Positions 1-6,912 of a stretch of DNA of 13,872 bases are shown piece after piece. Every line of letters begins with the position of its first letter. Positions within the stretch are counted from its first letter, which is position 1. Origin of the DNA: Kiritimatiellia bacterium (GTDB taxonomy: Bacteria > Verrucomicrobiota > Kiritimatiellia > RFP12 > UBA1067); NCBI GenBank assembly GCA_017479035.1, contig JAFVCR010000123.1, positions 1-13,872 on the forward strand, in the 5' to 3' direction. A program made the translations under genes and the position numbers. The notes beneath the pieces were generated by a model, which did not search any database, was not told where the DNA came from, and saw nothing but the letters and a program-made list of their open reading frames with translations.

Positions 1-269
1 CGGCCGGAGGCGACATCGGCAGACATGGCGCGGAAAAGAGCCGCGCATTCAAGGATGGTTTCCGAAAGAAAAATCCCTTGGCGGAACTTGCGCGTGCGTA
101 CGTCGGAAAGGAACATCAGCAGATTGGCAGGTGATGGTTTCACCATGCCGTCTGGCAATGCTTCTAGTTCGTCGCCATACCACACGATGGAGCGTATCGT
201 TTCAAGTGGAGCGCCGGAGAAAGCGGCCTCGCCGGTTGCGGGGTCTATTGCAAGGTCGATGCAAATCAT
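1..269 (-). CDS. Unrecognised protein, N-terminal part only (runs off left edge)
   Basis: An open frame starts at ATG 269-267 and continues without a stop for 89 codons to the left edge. I do not recognise the family. The visible part begins MICIDLAIDPATGEAAFSG and has no obvious signal peptide, membrane segment or catalytic motif. It contains a hydrophobic, probably helical stretch (LLMFLSDVRTRKFRQGIFLS) around residues 48-67. The start is chosen because ATG 269-267 overlaps the TGA stop of the upstream ABC ATPase gene (268-266) as ATGA, the usual sign of translational coupling. The two proteins are therefore probably co-produced and may be functionally linked. Codon use looks like that of the neighbours. 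Whether it is a transporter component or unrelated cannot be said from the fragment. Confidence 0.65.
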   Translation of the reverse strand, partial: MICIDLAIDPATGEAAFSGAPLETIRSIVWYGDELEALPDGMVKPSPANLLMFLSDVRTRKFRQGIFLSETILECAALFRAMSADVASG

Positions 270-1048
270 GGCCGCCTCGCCGCCAGTGCACGGCGGACAT
301 CCGGCACCGCCGCAAGGAGTGTTTGGGTGTATTCGGAGCGCGGGTGCGCAAAAACAGCATCGGCAGTGCCGCTATCCACGAAAAGACCGTTTTTCATTAT
401 GCAGACGCGCTCGCACACATTGCGCACCACGGCAAGGTCGTGAGCAATGAGTATCACCGCCAGGTCTAGTCTCGAGCGCAACTCGCGCAGAAGGTTTAAG
501 ATGCGCGCCTGCACGCTCACGTCAAGCGCGCTTACGGGTTCGTCCGCCACAAGAACCTTGGGAGACATTGCTAGCGCACGTGCAAAACTTGCCCGTTGGC
601 ATTGGCCGCCGCTCATTTCGCGAGGATATTGATCGAGGACGGTCTTTGGCAAACCCGTAAGATCGAGCAGTCGCTCGACTGATGCAACGCTTGCCGAATG
701 CCGCAACGCCTCGGCCAGCATCTGGCGGATTGTCATGCGTGGATTGAGCGAACCGGTCGCGTCTTGGAAAACCATCTGGACTTCGTGGCGGTATGCGGCA
801 GTTTCGCGTGCGCCGAACGCAGAGATGTCGCTACCGCGATAGAGAACCTTGCCGCCCGCGATTGGCTCCAGCAGCATCAACGCTTTTGCGATGGTTGATT
901 TGCCGCTGCCCGATTCGCCAACGATTCCAAGCGTTTCGCCTTTGCCAAGCGCAAACGAAACGCCTTTCACCGCCTCGACGCTTTTCCCGCCGCTGCGATA
1001 CACCATGCGCAAATCCCGCACATCAAACAGCAAATTCCCGTTTTCCAC
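266..1048 (-). CDS. ABC transporter ATP-binding protein, Dpp/Opp (peptide/nickel) type
   Basis: This 260-residue ABC ATPase should energise import of a peptide, nickel or similar solute at the inner face of the cytoplasmic membrane. It shows Walker A GESGSGKST (residues 44-52), a Q-loop in VFQD (about 94-97), the signature MSGGQ (145-149), Walker B VLVADEP (165-171) and the switch histidine in AHD (203). The phrases VFQDATGSLNPRM and EPVSALDVSVQA are typical of the DppF/OppF branch. It ends soon after HPRSEYTQTLLAAVP, so it has only the beginning of the C-terminal extension usual in that branch. The start is GTG at 1048, seven bases after a TATAAT, so the message is probably leaderless. An ATG earlier in frame is not needed. 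The stop overlaps the next gene by 4 bp. No permease or binding protein is in the window; they may lie to the left, or the ATPase may serve a partner encoded elsewhere. The substrate is unknown. Confidence 0.93.
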   Translation of the reverse strand: MENGNLLFDVRDLRMVYRSGGKSVEAVKGVSFALGKGETLGIVGESGSGKSTIAKALMLLEPIAGGKVLYRGSDISAFGARETAAYRHEVQMVFQDATGSLNPRMTIRQMLAEALRHSASVASVERLLDLTGLPKTVLDQYPREMSGGQCQRASFARALAMSPKVLVADEPVSALDVSVQARILNLLRELRSRLDLAVILIAHDLAVVRNVCERVCIMKNGLFVDSGTADAVFAHPRSEYTQTLLAAVPDVRRALAARRP

Positions 1049-1055
1049 AATAGCG

Positions 1056-1084
1056 ATTATACCACATTCACATATTCATTGCAA
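1056..1084 (-). promoter_or_regulatory. Promoter of the ABC ATPase gene
   Basis: Reading the minus strand, TTGCAA (1084-1079), a 17-base spacer and TATAAT (1061-1056) preceded by TGTGG, an extended -10. Only 7 bases separate the -10 from the GTG start at 1048. The -35 lies inside the left arm of the palindrome at 1074-1097, so a factor binding that palindrome would block it. Confidence 0.8.
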
Positions 1085-1097
1085 TCTTGCAATGAAT
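1074..1097. repeat. Perfect 11-2-11 palindrome between divergent promoters (candidate operator)
   Basis: The half-site ATTCATTGCAA (1074-1084) is followed by TC and then its exact reverse complement TTGCAATGAAT (1087-1097). The left arm contains the -35 of the leftward ABC promoter. The right arm lies 11 bp upstream of the -35 of the rightward glycosyltransferase promoter. The symmetry and position fit a dimeric repressor or regulator site. No T-run follows on either strand, so it is not a standard terminator. The binding protein is unknown. Confidence 0.55.
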
Positions 1098-1108
1098 TGA
1101 AACTCATT

Positions 1109-1137
1109 TTGCTTTTTGCGGCGGGATGTGGTATAAT
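1109..1137 (+). promoter_or_regulatory. Promoter of the glycosyltransferase gene
   Basis: TTGCTT (1109-1114), 17-base spacer, TATAAT (1132-1137) preceded by TGTGG. Six bases separate the -10 from ATG 1144, which places the predicted +1 on the A of the start codon. Confidence 0.8.
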
Positions 1138-1143
1138 GGACGC

Positions 1144-2193
1144 ATGGTTACTGTGTTTGACGTGCGTGACGGACGCTTCAACGCTTGGGGCAAGGCTCCC
1201 GGCGACATCGCTCGCATTCTTGGCGAGCGCTTCGGGTGCAGGGTTGTGCAAGTGCCCAACCGTCTGCCGAGTTGCGGTGCATCGCTGTTCAGACGGATAT
1301 GGACGCGCCTCGTGTGGGAAACGACCCGTCTGCGGTTTTTCCTGCGGCTGCCTAGGCGAGATTTCGTTGTGTTGCAAGGGCACTTTGTATTTTTCTACCG
1401 CTTCATGGGATATACCTTCCTCCGCAGGATTCTGCGATTGAAGAAATGCCGCTTCTGCATAGTAGTGCACGATCTGCCCGGCCATCTCACAGGCGACGAC
1501 TTTAGCGAATACGCTTTGCCAAGCGGTTTTGTGGAATTGTCGGAACGCTCGGACGGTGTAATCGTGCACAATCCGTCCATGCTCGAGTGGTTTGCGCAGC
1601 GCGGCGTAGACAGGGAGAAACTCGTGCCGCTGGGGCTTTTCGACTATCTCTGCACGGCAAGGCGCGAGCCGGTTGCGTTTTCACGCGATGTTATCTATGC
1701 CGGGAACATTTCGCCCGACAAGTCCCCGTTTCTTTTGCAATTAGGCGAAATCTCTAGCGTGAGATGGCTGCTTTACGGCACCCCCTCACCCATGTATCCC
1801 GGTGCTCAATACATGGGTTCGTTCCCGCCCGACGAACTTCCAAGCCATTTGAAAGGCGGCTTCGGGCTTGTATGGGATGGAGATAGTGTAGACACATGTT
1901 CCGGCGGCACCGGCGAATATCTGCTCTACAACAATCCGCACAAGATGTCTTTGTATCTTGCATCAGATCTGCCTGTTATAACATGGCGCAAGGCGGCAAC
2001 CGCGCCGTTCGTGGAAGCAAACGGCGTGGGGATACTGGTGGATTCGCTGCGCGAACTTCCGGGCGTTCTTGCGTCAATTGACGAGGCTCGCTATGCGGAA
2101 CTTGCGGCAAACGCAGCAAAAATGGGCGCGAAACTCCGCTCTGGATTCCACACTCTCAAGGCAGTGGAGCATTGCCTTGCGGCACGAGCGTAA
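1144..2193 (+). CDS. GT-B glycosyltransferase, similar to beta-1,6-galactofuranosyltransferases
   Basis: This 349-residue cytoplasmic or membrane-associated enzyme probably transfers a sugar from a nucleotide donor during surface polysaccharide or lipooligosaccharide assembly. The recognisable part is C-terminal: FGLVWDGDSVDTCSGG (about 240-255), GEYLLYNNPHKMSLYLASDLPVI (258-279), then WRKAATAPFV and NGVGILVDSL (293-302). This pattern is familiar from WbbI-like galactofuranosyltransferases and related capsule enzymes; donor and acceptor cannot be read from sequence. The N-terminal half (VVLQGHFVFFYRF; IVVHDLPGH near 106-114) fits an acceptor-binding Rossmann domain. ATG 1144 is chosen over an in-frame ATG at 1126 because the latter lies inside the promoter, upstream of the -10. 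There is no Shine-Dalgarno. It stands alone between divergent and downstream promoters, not in a visible polysaccharide cluster. Confidence 0.82.
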   Translation: MVTVFDVRDGRFNAWGKAPGDIARILGERFGCRVVQVPNRLPSCGASLFRRIWTRLVWETTRLRFFLRLPRRDFVVLQGHFVFFYRFMGYTFLRRILRLKKCRFCIVVHDLPGHLTGDDFSEYALPSGFVELSERSDGVIVHNPSMLEWFAQRGVDREKLVPLGLFDYLCTARREPVAFSRDVIYAGNISPDKSPFLLQLGEISSVRWLLYGTPSPMYPGAQYMGSFPPDELPSHLKGGFGLVWDGDSVDTCSGGTGEYLLYNNPHKMSLYLASDLPVITWRKAATAPFVEANGVGILVDSLRELPGVLASIDEARYAELAANAAKMGAKLRSGFHTLKAVEHCLAARA

Positions 2194-2217
2194 AGCACAA
2201 TGCGGTTCTGCTGCAAA

Positions 2218-2234
2218 TTTGTTGGCAAAACAAA
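2218..2234. repeat. Short inverted repeat over the tsaD -35
   Basis: TTTGTT (2218-2223), five bases, then AACAAA (2229-2234), a perfect 6-bp inverted repeat covering the -35 of the tsaD promoter. It could be a weak operator or chance. It has no downstream T-run, so it is not a good terminator for the preceding gene. Confidence 0.3.
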
Positions 2235-2251
2235 GCGGGAAATGGTATAAT
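2222..2251 (+). promoter_or_regulatory. Promoter of tsaD
   Basis: TTGGCA (2222-2227), 18-base spacer, TATAAT (2246-2251) with an upstream TGG. Ten bases separate the -10 from ATG 2262, predicting a 5' leader of only about 4 bases. Confidence 0.75.
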
Positions 2252-2261
2252 ACGCGCACGA

Positions 2262-3458
2262 ATGAACATACTTGGAATTGAAACGAGTTGCGACGAAACG
2301 GCTGCAGCAGTGGTGCGCGATGGCACGGAGGTGCTTTCGTCCATAACATATTCGCAGATACCGCTGCATTTGCCGTACGGTGGCGTGGTGCCGGAGGTTG
2401 CGGGGCGCGCGCATGTGGCCAAGATAGGCACGGTGATCGCAGCCGCGATAGAGGGTATAGACCGTATAGATGCCGTGGCGGTAACATACGGGCCCGGGCT
2501 TGCCGGAGCGTTGCTGGTGGGGTTGAACGCCGCAAAGGGGTTCGCCGCCGCGCGTTCCCTCCCGCTAGTGTGCGTAAACCATATCGAAGCGCATTTGCAT
2601 ACTCCGTTTCTCGTAGATGCCGCAGCGATACGCGAATCTCACAATCTCGGGCTGGCGGAAGATACGGCGCAAGCGCCACGCAACCAAGGCATGCGCGATA
2701 TTGAAACATGCATGCCAGCACTGGGGCTGGTGGTATCCGGAGGGCATTCGACATGGCTTGAAATGCCTCGTTGCGGCGAGTATCGTCTAATAGGACAGAC
2801 TTTGGACGATGCCGCCGGCGAAGCATTCGACAAGGCCGCAAAACTTCTCGATCTCGGCTATCCCGGAGGCCCTAAAATAGACCGTATAGCAAAGGCGTTC
2901 TGGAATAGCGCGGATTTCTCCGCCTACTCCTCCGTGGACGAATTCATGGCAGATGCGGAGATTAAAAAACTCCAATACCCGCCATCAGTGCATTTGCCGG
3001 ATCGCGCTCCGGTTTTCCCGAAAGGCAATCCGCGCGAGGGCACTGCCGCACTTGCCGGGCTGGACGCATCGCTTTGCGTGAGTTTCTCCGGCTTGAAGAC
3101 GGCTCTTTTGCGCCATGTGCAGGCGCATCCGCCGCAGGATTTCGCCGAGAAGGCCATGCTTGTAGCCGCGTATCAAGAGGCGATAGTGGCATCCTTGGCG
3201 GATCGAACGGCAAACGCACTCAAGCGTGGCGGCTACCATTCGCTGATTGTAGGCGGCGGAGTGAGCCTCAACGCCCGCTTGCGAATGACTCTTGCACGCA
3301 TTGCAGAACGCTTCGGCGTGGAGTTTCTGTCCGCAAAGCCAAAGTATTGCGGCGACAATGCCGCAATGATTGCGGGGCTGGCATATTTCCGCCGGTGCGT
3401 GGAAGGGGAGGCGGCTATGGCGCAAGACGCGCTCCCCAATCTACAGACCGGCGTGTGA
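2262..3458 (+). CDS. tsaD: tRNA N6-adenosine threonylcarbamoyltransferase TsaD
   Basis: TsaD transfers the threonylcarbamoyl group from threonylcarbamoyl-AMP to A37 of ANN-decoding tRNAs, working in the cytoplasm with TsaB and TsaE (neither is in the window). The protein opens with MNILGIETSCDETAAAVV, the classic ASKHA-fold phosphate loop. It has the metal-binding histidines of NHIEAH (107 and 111), VSGGHS (158-163), the LDDAAGEAFDKAAKLL block (181-196) and the metal aspartate in YCGDNAAMIAGLAY (365). The 398 residues exceed the usual 330-350. The surplus sits in two places: about residues 119-152, before ALGLVVSGGH, and about 221-270, before CVSFSGLKT. An in-frame start at 2172 is rejected because it lies in the upstream gene and before the promoter. 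The stop is only 3 bp from the convergent lysS stop. Confidence 0.97.
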   Translation: MNILGIETSCDETAAAVVRDGTEVLSSITYSQIPLHLPYGGVVPEVAGRAHVAKIGTVIAAAIEGIDRIDAVAVTYGPGLAGALLVGLNAAKGFAAARSLPLVCVNHIEAHLHTPFLVDAAAIRESHNLGLAEDTAQAPRNQGMRDIETCMPALGLVVSGGHSTWLEMPRCGEYRLIGQTLDDAAGEAFDKAAKLLDLGYPGGPKIDRIAKAFWNSADFSAYSSVDEFMADAEIKKLQYPPSVHLPDRAPVFPKGNPREGTAALAGLDASLCVSFSGLKTALLRHVQAHPPQDFAEKAMLVAAYQEAIVASLADRTANALKRGGYHSLIVGGGVSLNARLRMTLARIAERFGVEFLSAKPKYCGDNAAMIAGLAYFRRCVEGEAAMAQDALPNLQTGV

Positions 3459-3461
3459 CGC

Positions 3462-4919
3462 TCAAACGGTCTTCATCTGCGGGAAAAGGATTACATCGCG
3501 GATGGAATCCGTGCCGGTAAGGAACATTACCAAACGATCTATCCCTATGCCAAGACCGCCGGTGGGAGGCATGCCACATTCAAGCGCGGATATGAAGTCC
3601 TCGTCGATCTTTTCGGTGTCTTCACCGGCCTGGTGTTCAAGCGCCTTGCGTTGCTCAAGGGGATTGTTCTGCTCGGTGTAGCCAGGGCATAGTTCCTTGC
3701 CGGCCACTACAAACTCGAACACGTCCACGAGCCTAGGGTCGTCCTCGCAAGCCTTTGCAAGCGGGACGAATTCATGAGGGATGCGCGTAACAAACGTTGG
3801 CTGGCGCAGCGTGCGTTCGATGAGTTTGTCGTAAATTTCGTGCGTGAGCATCAACTCGTCGTGGAGAGCGTCCAGTTCCAATTCCGCGTCCAGTTCTTTG
3901 GCTTTGGCTTTGGCGCGCTCGAGCTGCGCAGCGAAATCAATATCAAACCAATCCGCACCCATGAGGTCTTTGACGAGATCGTTGTATGCAACGCGGCGGT
4001 AGGGAGGAGTGAAGTCGATAACCTCCTTTGCCTCGCCGTACTCCACTTTGCGCGTGCCGATTACCGTATCGCAGAGGTGGGGAAGGAGGCCTTCGATGAT
4101 GTTCTCCATCGAGCGGCGGTCTCCGTATGCTTCGTAAACTTCAAGAACGGTGAACTCCGGGTTGTGGCTACGGTCGATGCCTTCGTTGCGGAAATCCTTG
4201 CCGAGTTCAAACACTTTCTTGAAACCGCCCACGAGAAGCCTCTTCAAATAAAGTTCGGGAGCGATGCGCATCACGCAGTCTTTGTCGAGTGCGTTGTAGT
4301 GGCTGAAGAATGGTTTGGCGGCGGCACCGCCCGCCTGATCCTGCAAGATGGGAGTTTCGACTTCCATGAAGCCCTTGCTCCAGAGATACTTGCGAGTTTC
4401 GGCAAGGAGTGCGGAGCGGACGCGGAAGCGTTCGCGCACATCGTCGTTCGTCATCAGATCCACATAGCGGCGGCGGTAGCGTTCTTCCTGGTCGGTAAGG
4501 CCGTGGAACTTCTCCGGCGGCTGTTCCAAAGCCTTGGCGAGCATCTCCCACGTCTTTACAACTATCGATTTCTCGCCACGCTGCGTGGTGAAGAGGCTAC
4601 CTTCCACGCCTATAATGTCGCCGAGATTTAACTGCTTGAAGCCAGCAAAAAGCGTTTCGGAAAGTTCATCCCGCTTGAATATCAATTGGAAACGATCCGT
4701 GCCGTCGTTCATCGTGGCAAAGTTCATCTTGCCCATGCGCCGTATCATGAGGAGCCTTCCTGCGGCGCGTGCCGTGGCACCTTCCGTGAAATCCTCGCGC
4801 AACGTCTTCAAATCCGTGTGATCGTATGCCCGTCCATACGGTTTGAATCCCAGTTTTTCCAGTTCGGACATTGCATTCAGACGATTCTGGCGATATTCAT
4901 TTTCTTCAGGTGCGCTCAT
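3462..4919 (-). CDS. lysS: Lysyl-tRNA synthetase, class II
   Basis: This 485-residue cytoplasmic enzyme activates lysine with ATP and charges tRNA-Lys. An N-terminal OB-fold anticodon-binding domain spans about 50-130 (GRLLMIRRMGKMNFATMNDG). The class II catalytic core follows. Motif 1 is near RKYLWSKGFMEVETPIL (176-192), motif 2 is FRNEGIDRSHNPEFTVLEVY (243-262), and motif 3 is GGLGIGIDRLVMFLTG (454-469) near the end. APELYLKRLLVGGFKKVFE (220-238) is also typical. The length matches bacterial LysS, with no insertions. ATG 4919 lies 23 bases after the -10 and after a weak purine-rich stretch (GGAAGTGG), so unlike its neighbours it has a short leader. The upstream region is too short for a T-box. 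The gene is transcribed divergently from the fucosidase and convergently with tsaD. Confidence 0.98.
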   Translation of the reverse strand: MSAPEENEYRQNRLNAMSELEKLGFKPYGRAYDHTDLKTLREDFTEGATARAAGRLLMIRRMGKMNFATMNDGTDRFQLIFKRDELSETLFAGFKQLNLGDIIGVEGSLFTTQRGEKSIVVKTWEMLAKALEQPPEKFHGLTDQEERYRRRYVDLMTNDDVRERFRVRSALLAETRKYLWSKGFMEVETPILQDQAGGAAAKPFFSHYNALDKDCVMRIAPELYLKRLLVGGFKKVFELGKDFRNEGIDRSHNPEFTVLEVYEAYGDRRSMENIIEGLLPHLCDTVIGTRKVEYGEAKEVIDFTPPYRRVAYNDLVKDLMGADWFDIDFAAQLERAKAKAKELDAELELDALHDELMLTHEIYDKLIERTLRQPTFVTRIPHEFVPLAKACEDDPRLVDVFEFVVAGKELCPGYTEQNNPLEQRKALEHQAGEDTEKIDEDFISALECGMPPTGGLGIGIDRLVMFLTGTDSIRDVILFPQMKTV

Positions 4920-4942
4920 TTTTCCACTTCCGTTTTTTCGCC

Positions 4943-4971
4943 ATTATATCAAAAATGCCGCGACATTGCAA
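4943..4971 (-). promoter_or_regulatory. Promoter of lysS
   Basis: On the minus strand, TTGCAA (4971-4966), 17-base spacer and TATAAT (4948-4943) preceded by TGA, an extended -10. The predicted leader is about 17 bases. It is back to back with the fucosidase promoter: the two -35 elements are about 37 bp apart. Confidence 0.78.
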
Positions 4972-5008
4972 TCTCCGCATCTGCATTTGCCCGCATGTGC
5001 GGTGCGGC

Positions 5009-5037
5009 TTGCAACAAGTGCGGACGTGTGGTATAAT
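5009..5037 (+). promoter_or_regulatory. Promoter of the fucosidase gene
   Basis: TTGCAA (5009-5014), 17-base spacer, TATAAT (5032-5037) preceded by TGTGG. Six bases separate the -10 from ATG 5044, so the predicted +1 is the A of the start codon. Confidence 0.82.
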
Positions 5038-5043
5038 GACGGC

Positions 5044-6294
5044 ATGAAACCGAAAATCCTGTTTGCGTCCGCATGCGTTTGTGCAACGTTGTGCGCTGTA
5101 GCCGTGCCAATGCCTGGCGCAGCGCAACTGCACACGCTCGAGCAGGAGATTGTGGCGATAGTCCACTTCGGCTTGAATACGTTTACCGGCATGGAGTGGG
5201 GATACGGCAATACGCCGGCAGACGTATTCGCGCCCGCACGGCTTGATGCATCACAATGGGTGGCAGCCGCCAGGGACGCCGGTGTGAAGCGCATCATACT
5301 GGTATGTAAACATCATGACGGCTTCTGCCTGTGGCCGAGCCCGCTCAACACCGCATATTCCGTGGCGGCCACTTCATGGCGCGGCGGCAATGGCGACCTC
5401 GTGCGAGAAGTGGCGGATGTGGTTCGCGCGGCGGGATTGGAGTTCGGTGCATATCTTTCGCCGTGGGATCGCCACCATGCTGATTATGCACATCCCGCCT
5501 ACACGGAATACTTCCATGCGCAATGGCGTGAGCTGATGGAACGCTACGGTCCGCTCTGCGAAATATGGGTAGATAGCGCCAACGGAGGCACTGGATGGTA
5601 CGGCGGCGCGGATGAAAGGCGAAACATTGCGGACTATGATGCATATTACGATTATCCCGCGCTTGTCCGCGAGGTCGCCAGGCACAATCCGCTTGCGGTG
5701 TTTTTCGGTTTGACGCGCTACGGCAATGTTTCAATGCGTTGGCCAGGCAATGAAAGGGGAAGCGTCCCGGAGGATTTCAACCTTGCCGAAAGCGGTGTAT
5801 TCCTACCGCCCGAGGCCGACGTGCCGCTGCGCGGCAAATGGTTCTGGCATCCGGACGATAGGCCTAAAAGCCTACATGAACTGGCGGATTGCTATCTAGC
5901 CAGCGTAGGTCGCAGCGGAATACTCAATCTAGGTCTCGCGCCGGACCGGGATGGATTGATTGACAAAAACGATGTTCGGACGCTTGCCGCATTCGGCGAG
6001 TGGGTGCGGGCTTTCAATGCGTTCGATGCTGCAGTGGAAGAAACAAAGGTTTTCGATTGCGTCGATCTGCGCGAGGATATTTCCAAAGGATTGCGCGTAA
6101 AAGCGTGGCGCGTGATGGCGGATGGGCGTGAAATTGCAAGCGGCGGGCAGATAGGCTTTCGCCGGATAGTCAAGACCGGGCGCATCGTGGCGCATAATGT
6201 GCAAGTGCTCTTTGAAGCGGAAGGCCGCACGACCGTGGTTCTGGCGTTGCGGCGTTTACCGGAAATTGTGGAGCCCGTGCAAACGATGGAGTAA
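5044..6294 (+). CDS. Exported GH29 alpha-L-fucosidase
   Basis: This 416-residue glycoside hydrolase should release L-fucose from host or plant glycans outside the cytoplasm. Residues 1-27 look like a signal peptide (hydrophobic ILFASACVCATLCAVAV, then PGAAQ). The GH29 barrel shows IVHFGLNTFTGMEWG (39-53), KHHDGFCLWPS (89-99), GAYLSPWDRH (135-144) and EIWVDSAN (173-180), where D177 corresponds to the catalytic nucleophile of the WFDG-type motif. Other markers are RWPGNERG (232-239), GKWFWHP (264-270) and GILNLGLAPDRDGLI (292-306). The Ser after VD and the RWPGNE segment suggest the GH29-B subgroup with linkage-restricted activity; this is an inference. A short beta-rich tail (about 335-416) follows, with no added carbohydrate-binding module. 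ATG 5044 is preferred over an upstream in-frame ATG at 4843 that lies within lysS and the promoter. The gene is monocistronic, ending 21 bp from the convergent ruvA. Confidence 0.92.
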   Translation: MKPKILFASACVCATLCAVAVPMPGAAQLHTLEQEIVAIVHFGLNTFTGMEWGYGNTPADVFAPARLDASQWVAAARDAGVKRIILVCKHHDGFCLWPSPLNTAYSVAATSWRGGNGDLVREVADVVRAAGLEFGAYLSPWDRHHADYAHPAYTEYFHAQWRELMERYGPLCEIWVDSANGGTGWYGGADERRNIADYDAYYDYPALVREVARHNPLAVFFGLTRYGNVSMRWPGNERGSVPEDFNLAESGVFLPPEADVPLRGKWFWHPDDRPKSLHELADCYLASVGRSGILNLGLAPDRDGLIDKNDVRTLAAFGEWVRAFNAFDAAVEETKVFDCVDLREDISKGLRVKAWRVMADGREIASGGQIGFRRIVKTGRIVAHNVQVLFEAEGRTTVVLALRRLPEIVEPVQTME

Positions 6295-6315
6295 TCGAAT
6301 AATCACGCGGAGGCC

Positions 6316-6912
6316 TTATTTGCCGCCGAGCGCACGGCGGACAATGGTTTCCACGTCGGCTGCGGAAGGATCCTCTTCCAGAACGCGCTGAATGTTTTTG
6401 CGGGCGATTTCGTCGCTGAAGCCGAGCGCGGAAAGGGCAAGCATTGCATCGCGTAGAACTTCCGCCTGTGCGGCGGAAGAGGATGTGCGGGCGTTGGCGA
6501 ACGCTTCAACAGGATTTATTTTGTCCTTCAATTCCACCACAAGCCGTTCGGCGGTTTTTCTGCCCACGCCTTTGACGTTGGCGAGGCGTTTGGAGTCTCC
6601 CTGCGCTATTGCCAATTGGAGGTCTCCCGCGTTCATGCCACTCAAGAGCGCGAGAGCAAGTTTAGGCCCCACGCCGCTCACACCGAGAAGCATGGTGAAC
6701 ATGTCGCGCTCCGCCGGCGTGGCAAAACCGTAGAGGATTTGATCGTCCTCGCGCACGGCGTGATAGGTGAAAAGTTTGCAATGCTGCCCCGCACCGGGGA
6801 GACGATCGAAGGTCGAAAGAGGGATGAACGCCTCGTAGCCTACGCCGCACGCTTCAATAGTTACGCGCGAGGGAGATTTCTCCACCAGTTCGCCGTTCAA
6901 ATGCACAATCAT
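6316..6912 (-). CDS. ruvA: Holliday junction branch-migration protein RuvA
   Basis: RuvA binds Holliday junctions as a tetramer and loads the RuvB helicase for branch migration in recombinational repair; neither ruvB nor ruvC is visible here. The 198-residue protein has the expected three domains. The N-terminal OB fold is MIVHLNGELVEKSPSRVTIE through about residue 62. The paired helix-hairpin-helix motifs are GVSGVGPKLALALL (77-90) and VKGVGRKTAERLVVELKDK (113-131). A short linker (about 135-150) leads to the C-terminal RuvB-interacting domain (RDAMLALSALGFSDEIA, 154-170). The start ATG 6912-6910 overlaps the stop of the upstream phosphodiesterase gene as ATGA. It is the last gene of a four-gene operon. 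No terminator hairpin is seen in the 21 bases before the convergent fucosidase gene. Confidence 0.97.
   Translation of the reverse strand: MIVHLNGELVEKSPSRVTIEACGVGYEAFIPLSTFDRLPGAGQHCKLFTYHAVREDDQILYGFATPAERDMFTMLLGVSGVGPKLALALLSGMNAGDLQLAIAQGDSKRLANVKGVGRKTAERLVVELKDKINPVEAFANARTSSSAAQAEVLRDAMLALSALGFSDEIARKNIQRVLEEDPSAADVETIVRRALGGK

Noticed and set aside
2172..2261. Longer tsaD start at 2172
   Set aside because: It lies inside the glycosyltransferase gene and upstream of the -10; the conserved TsaD N-terminus begins at 2262.
2074..2841. 255-codon minus-strand frame over the start of tsaD
   Set aside because: It covers the tsaD promoter and conserved tsaD codons; the translation is Arg/Pro/His-rich without any domain.
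3774..4631. 285-codon open frame on the plus strand inside lysS
   Set aside because: It is exactly antisense to well-conserved lysyl-tRNA synthetase sequence and shows no motif; it arises from codon bias.
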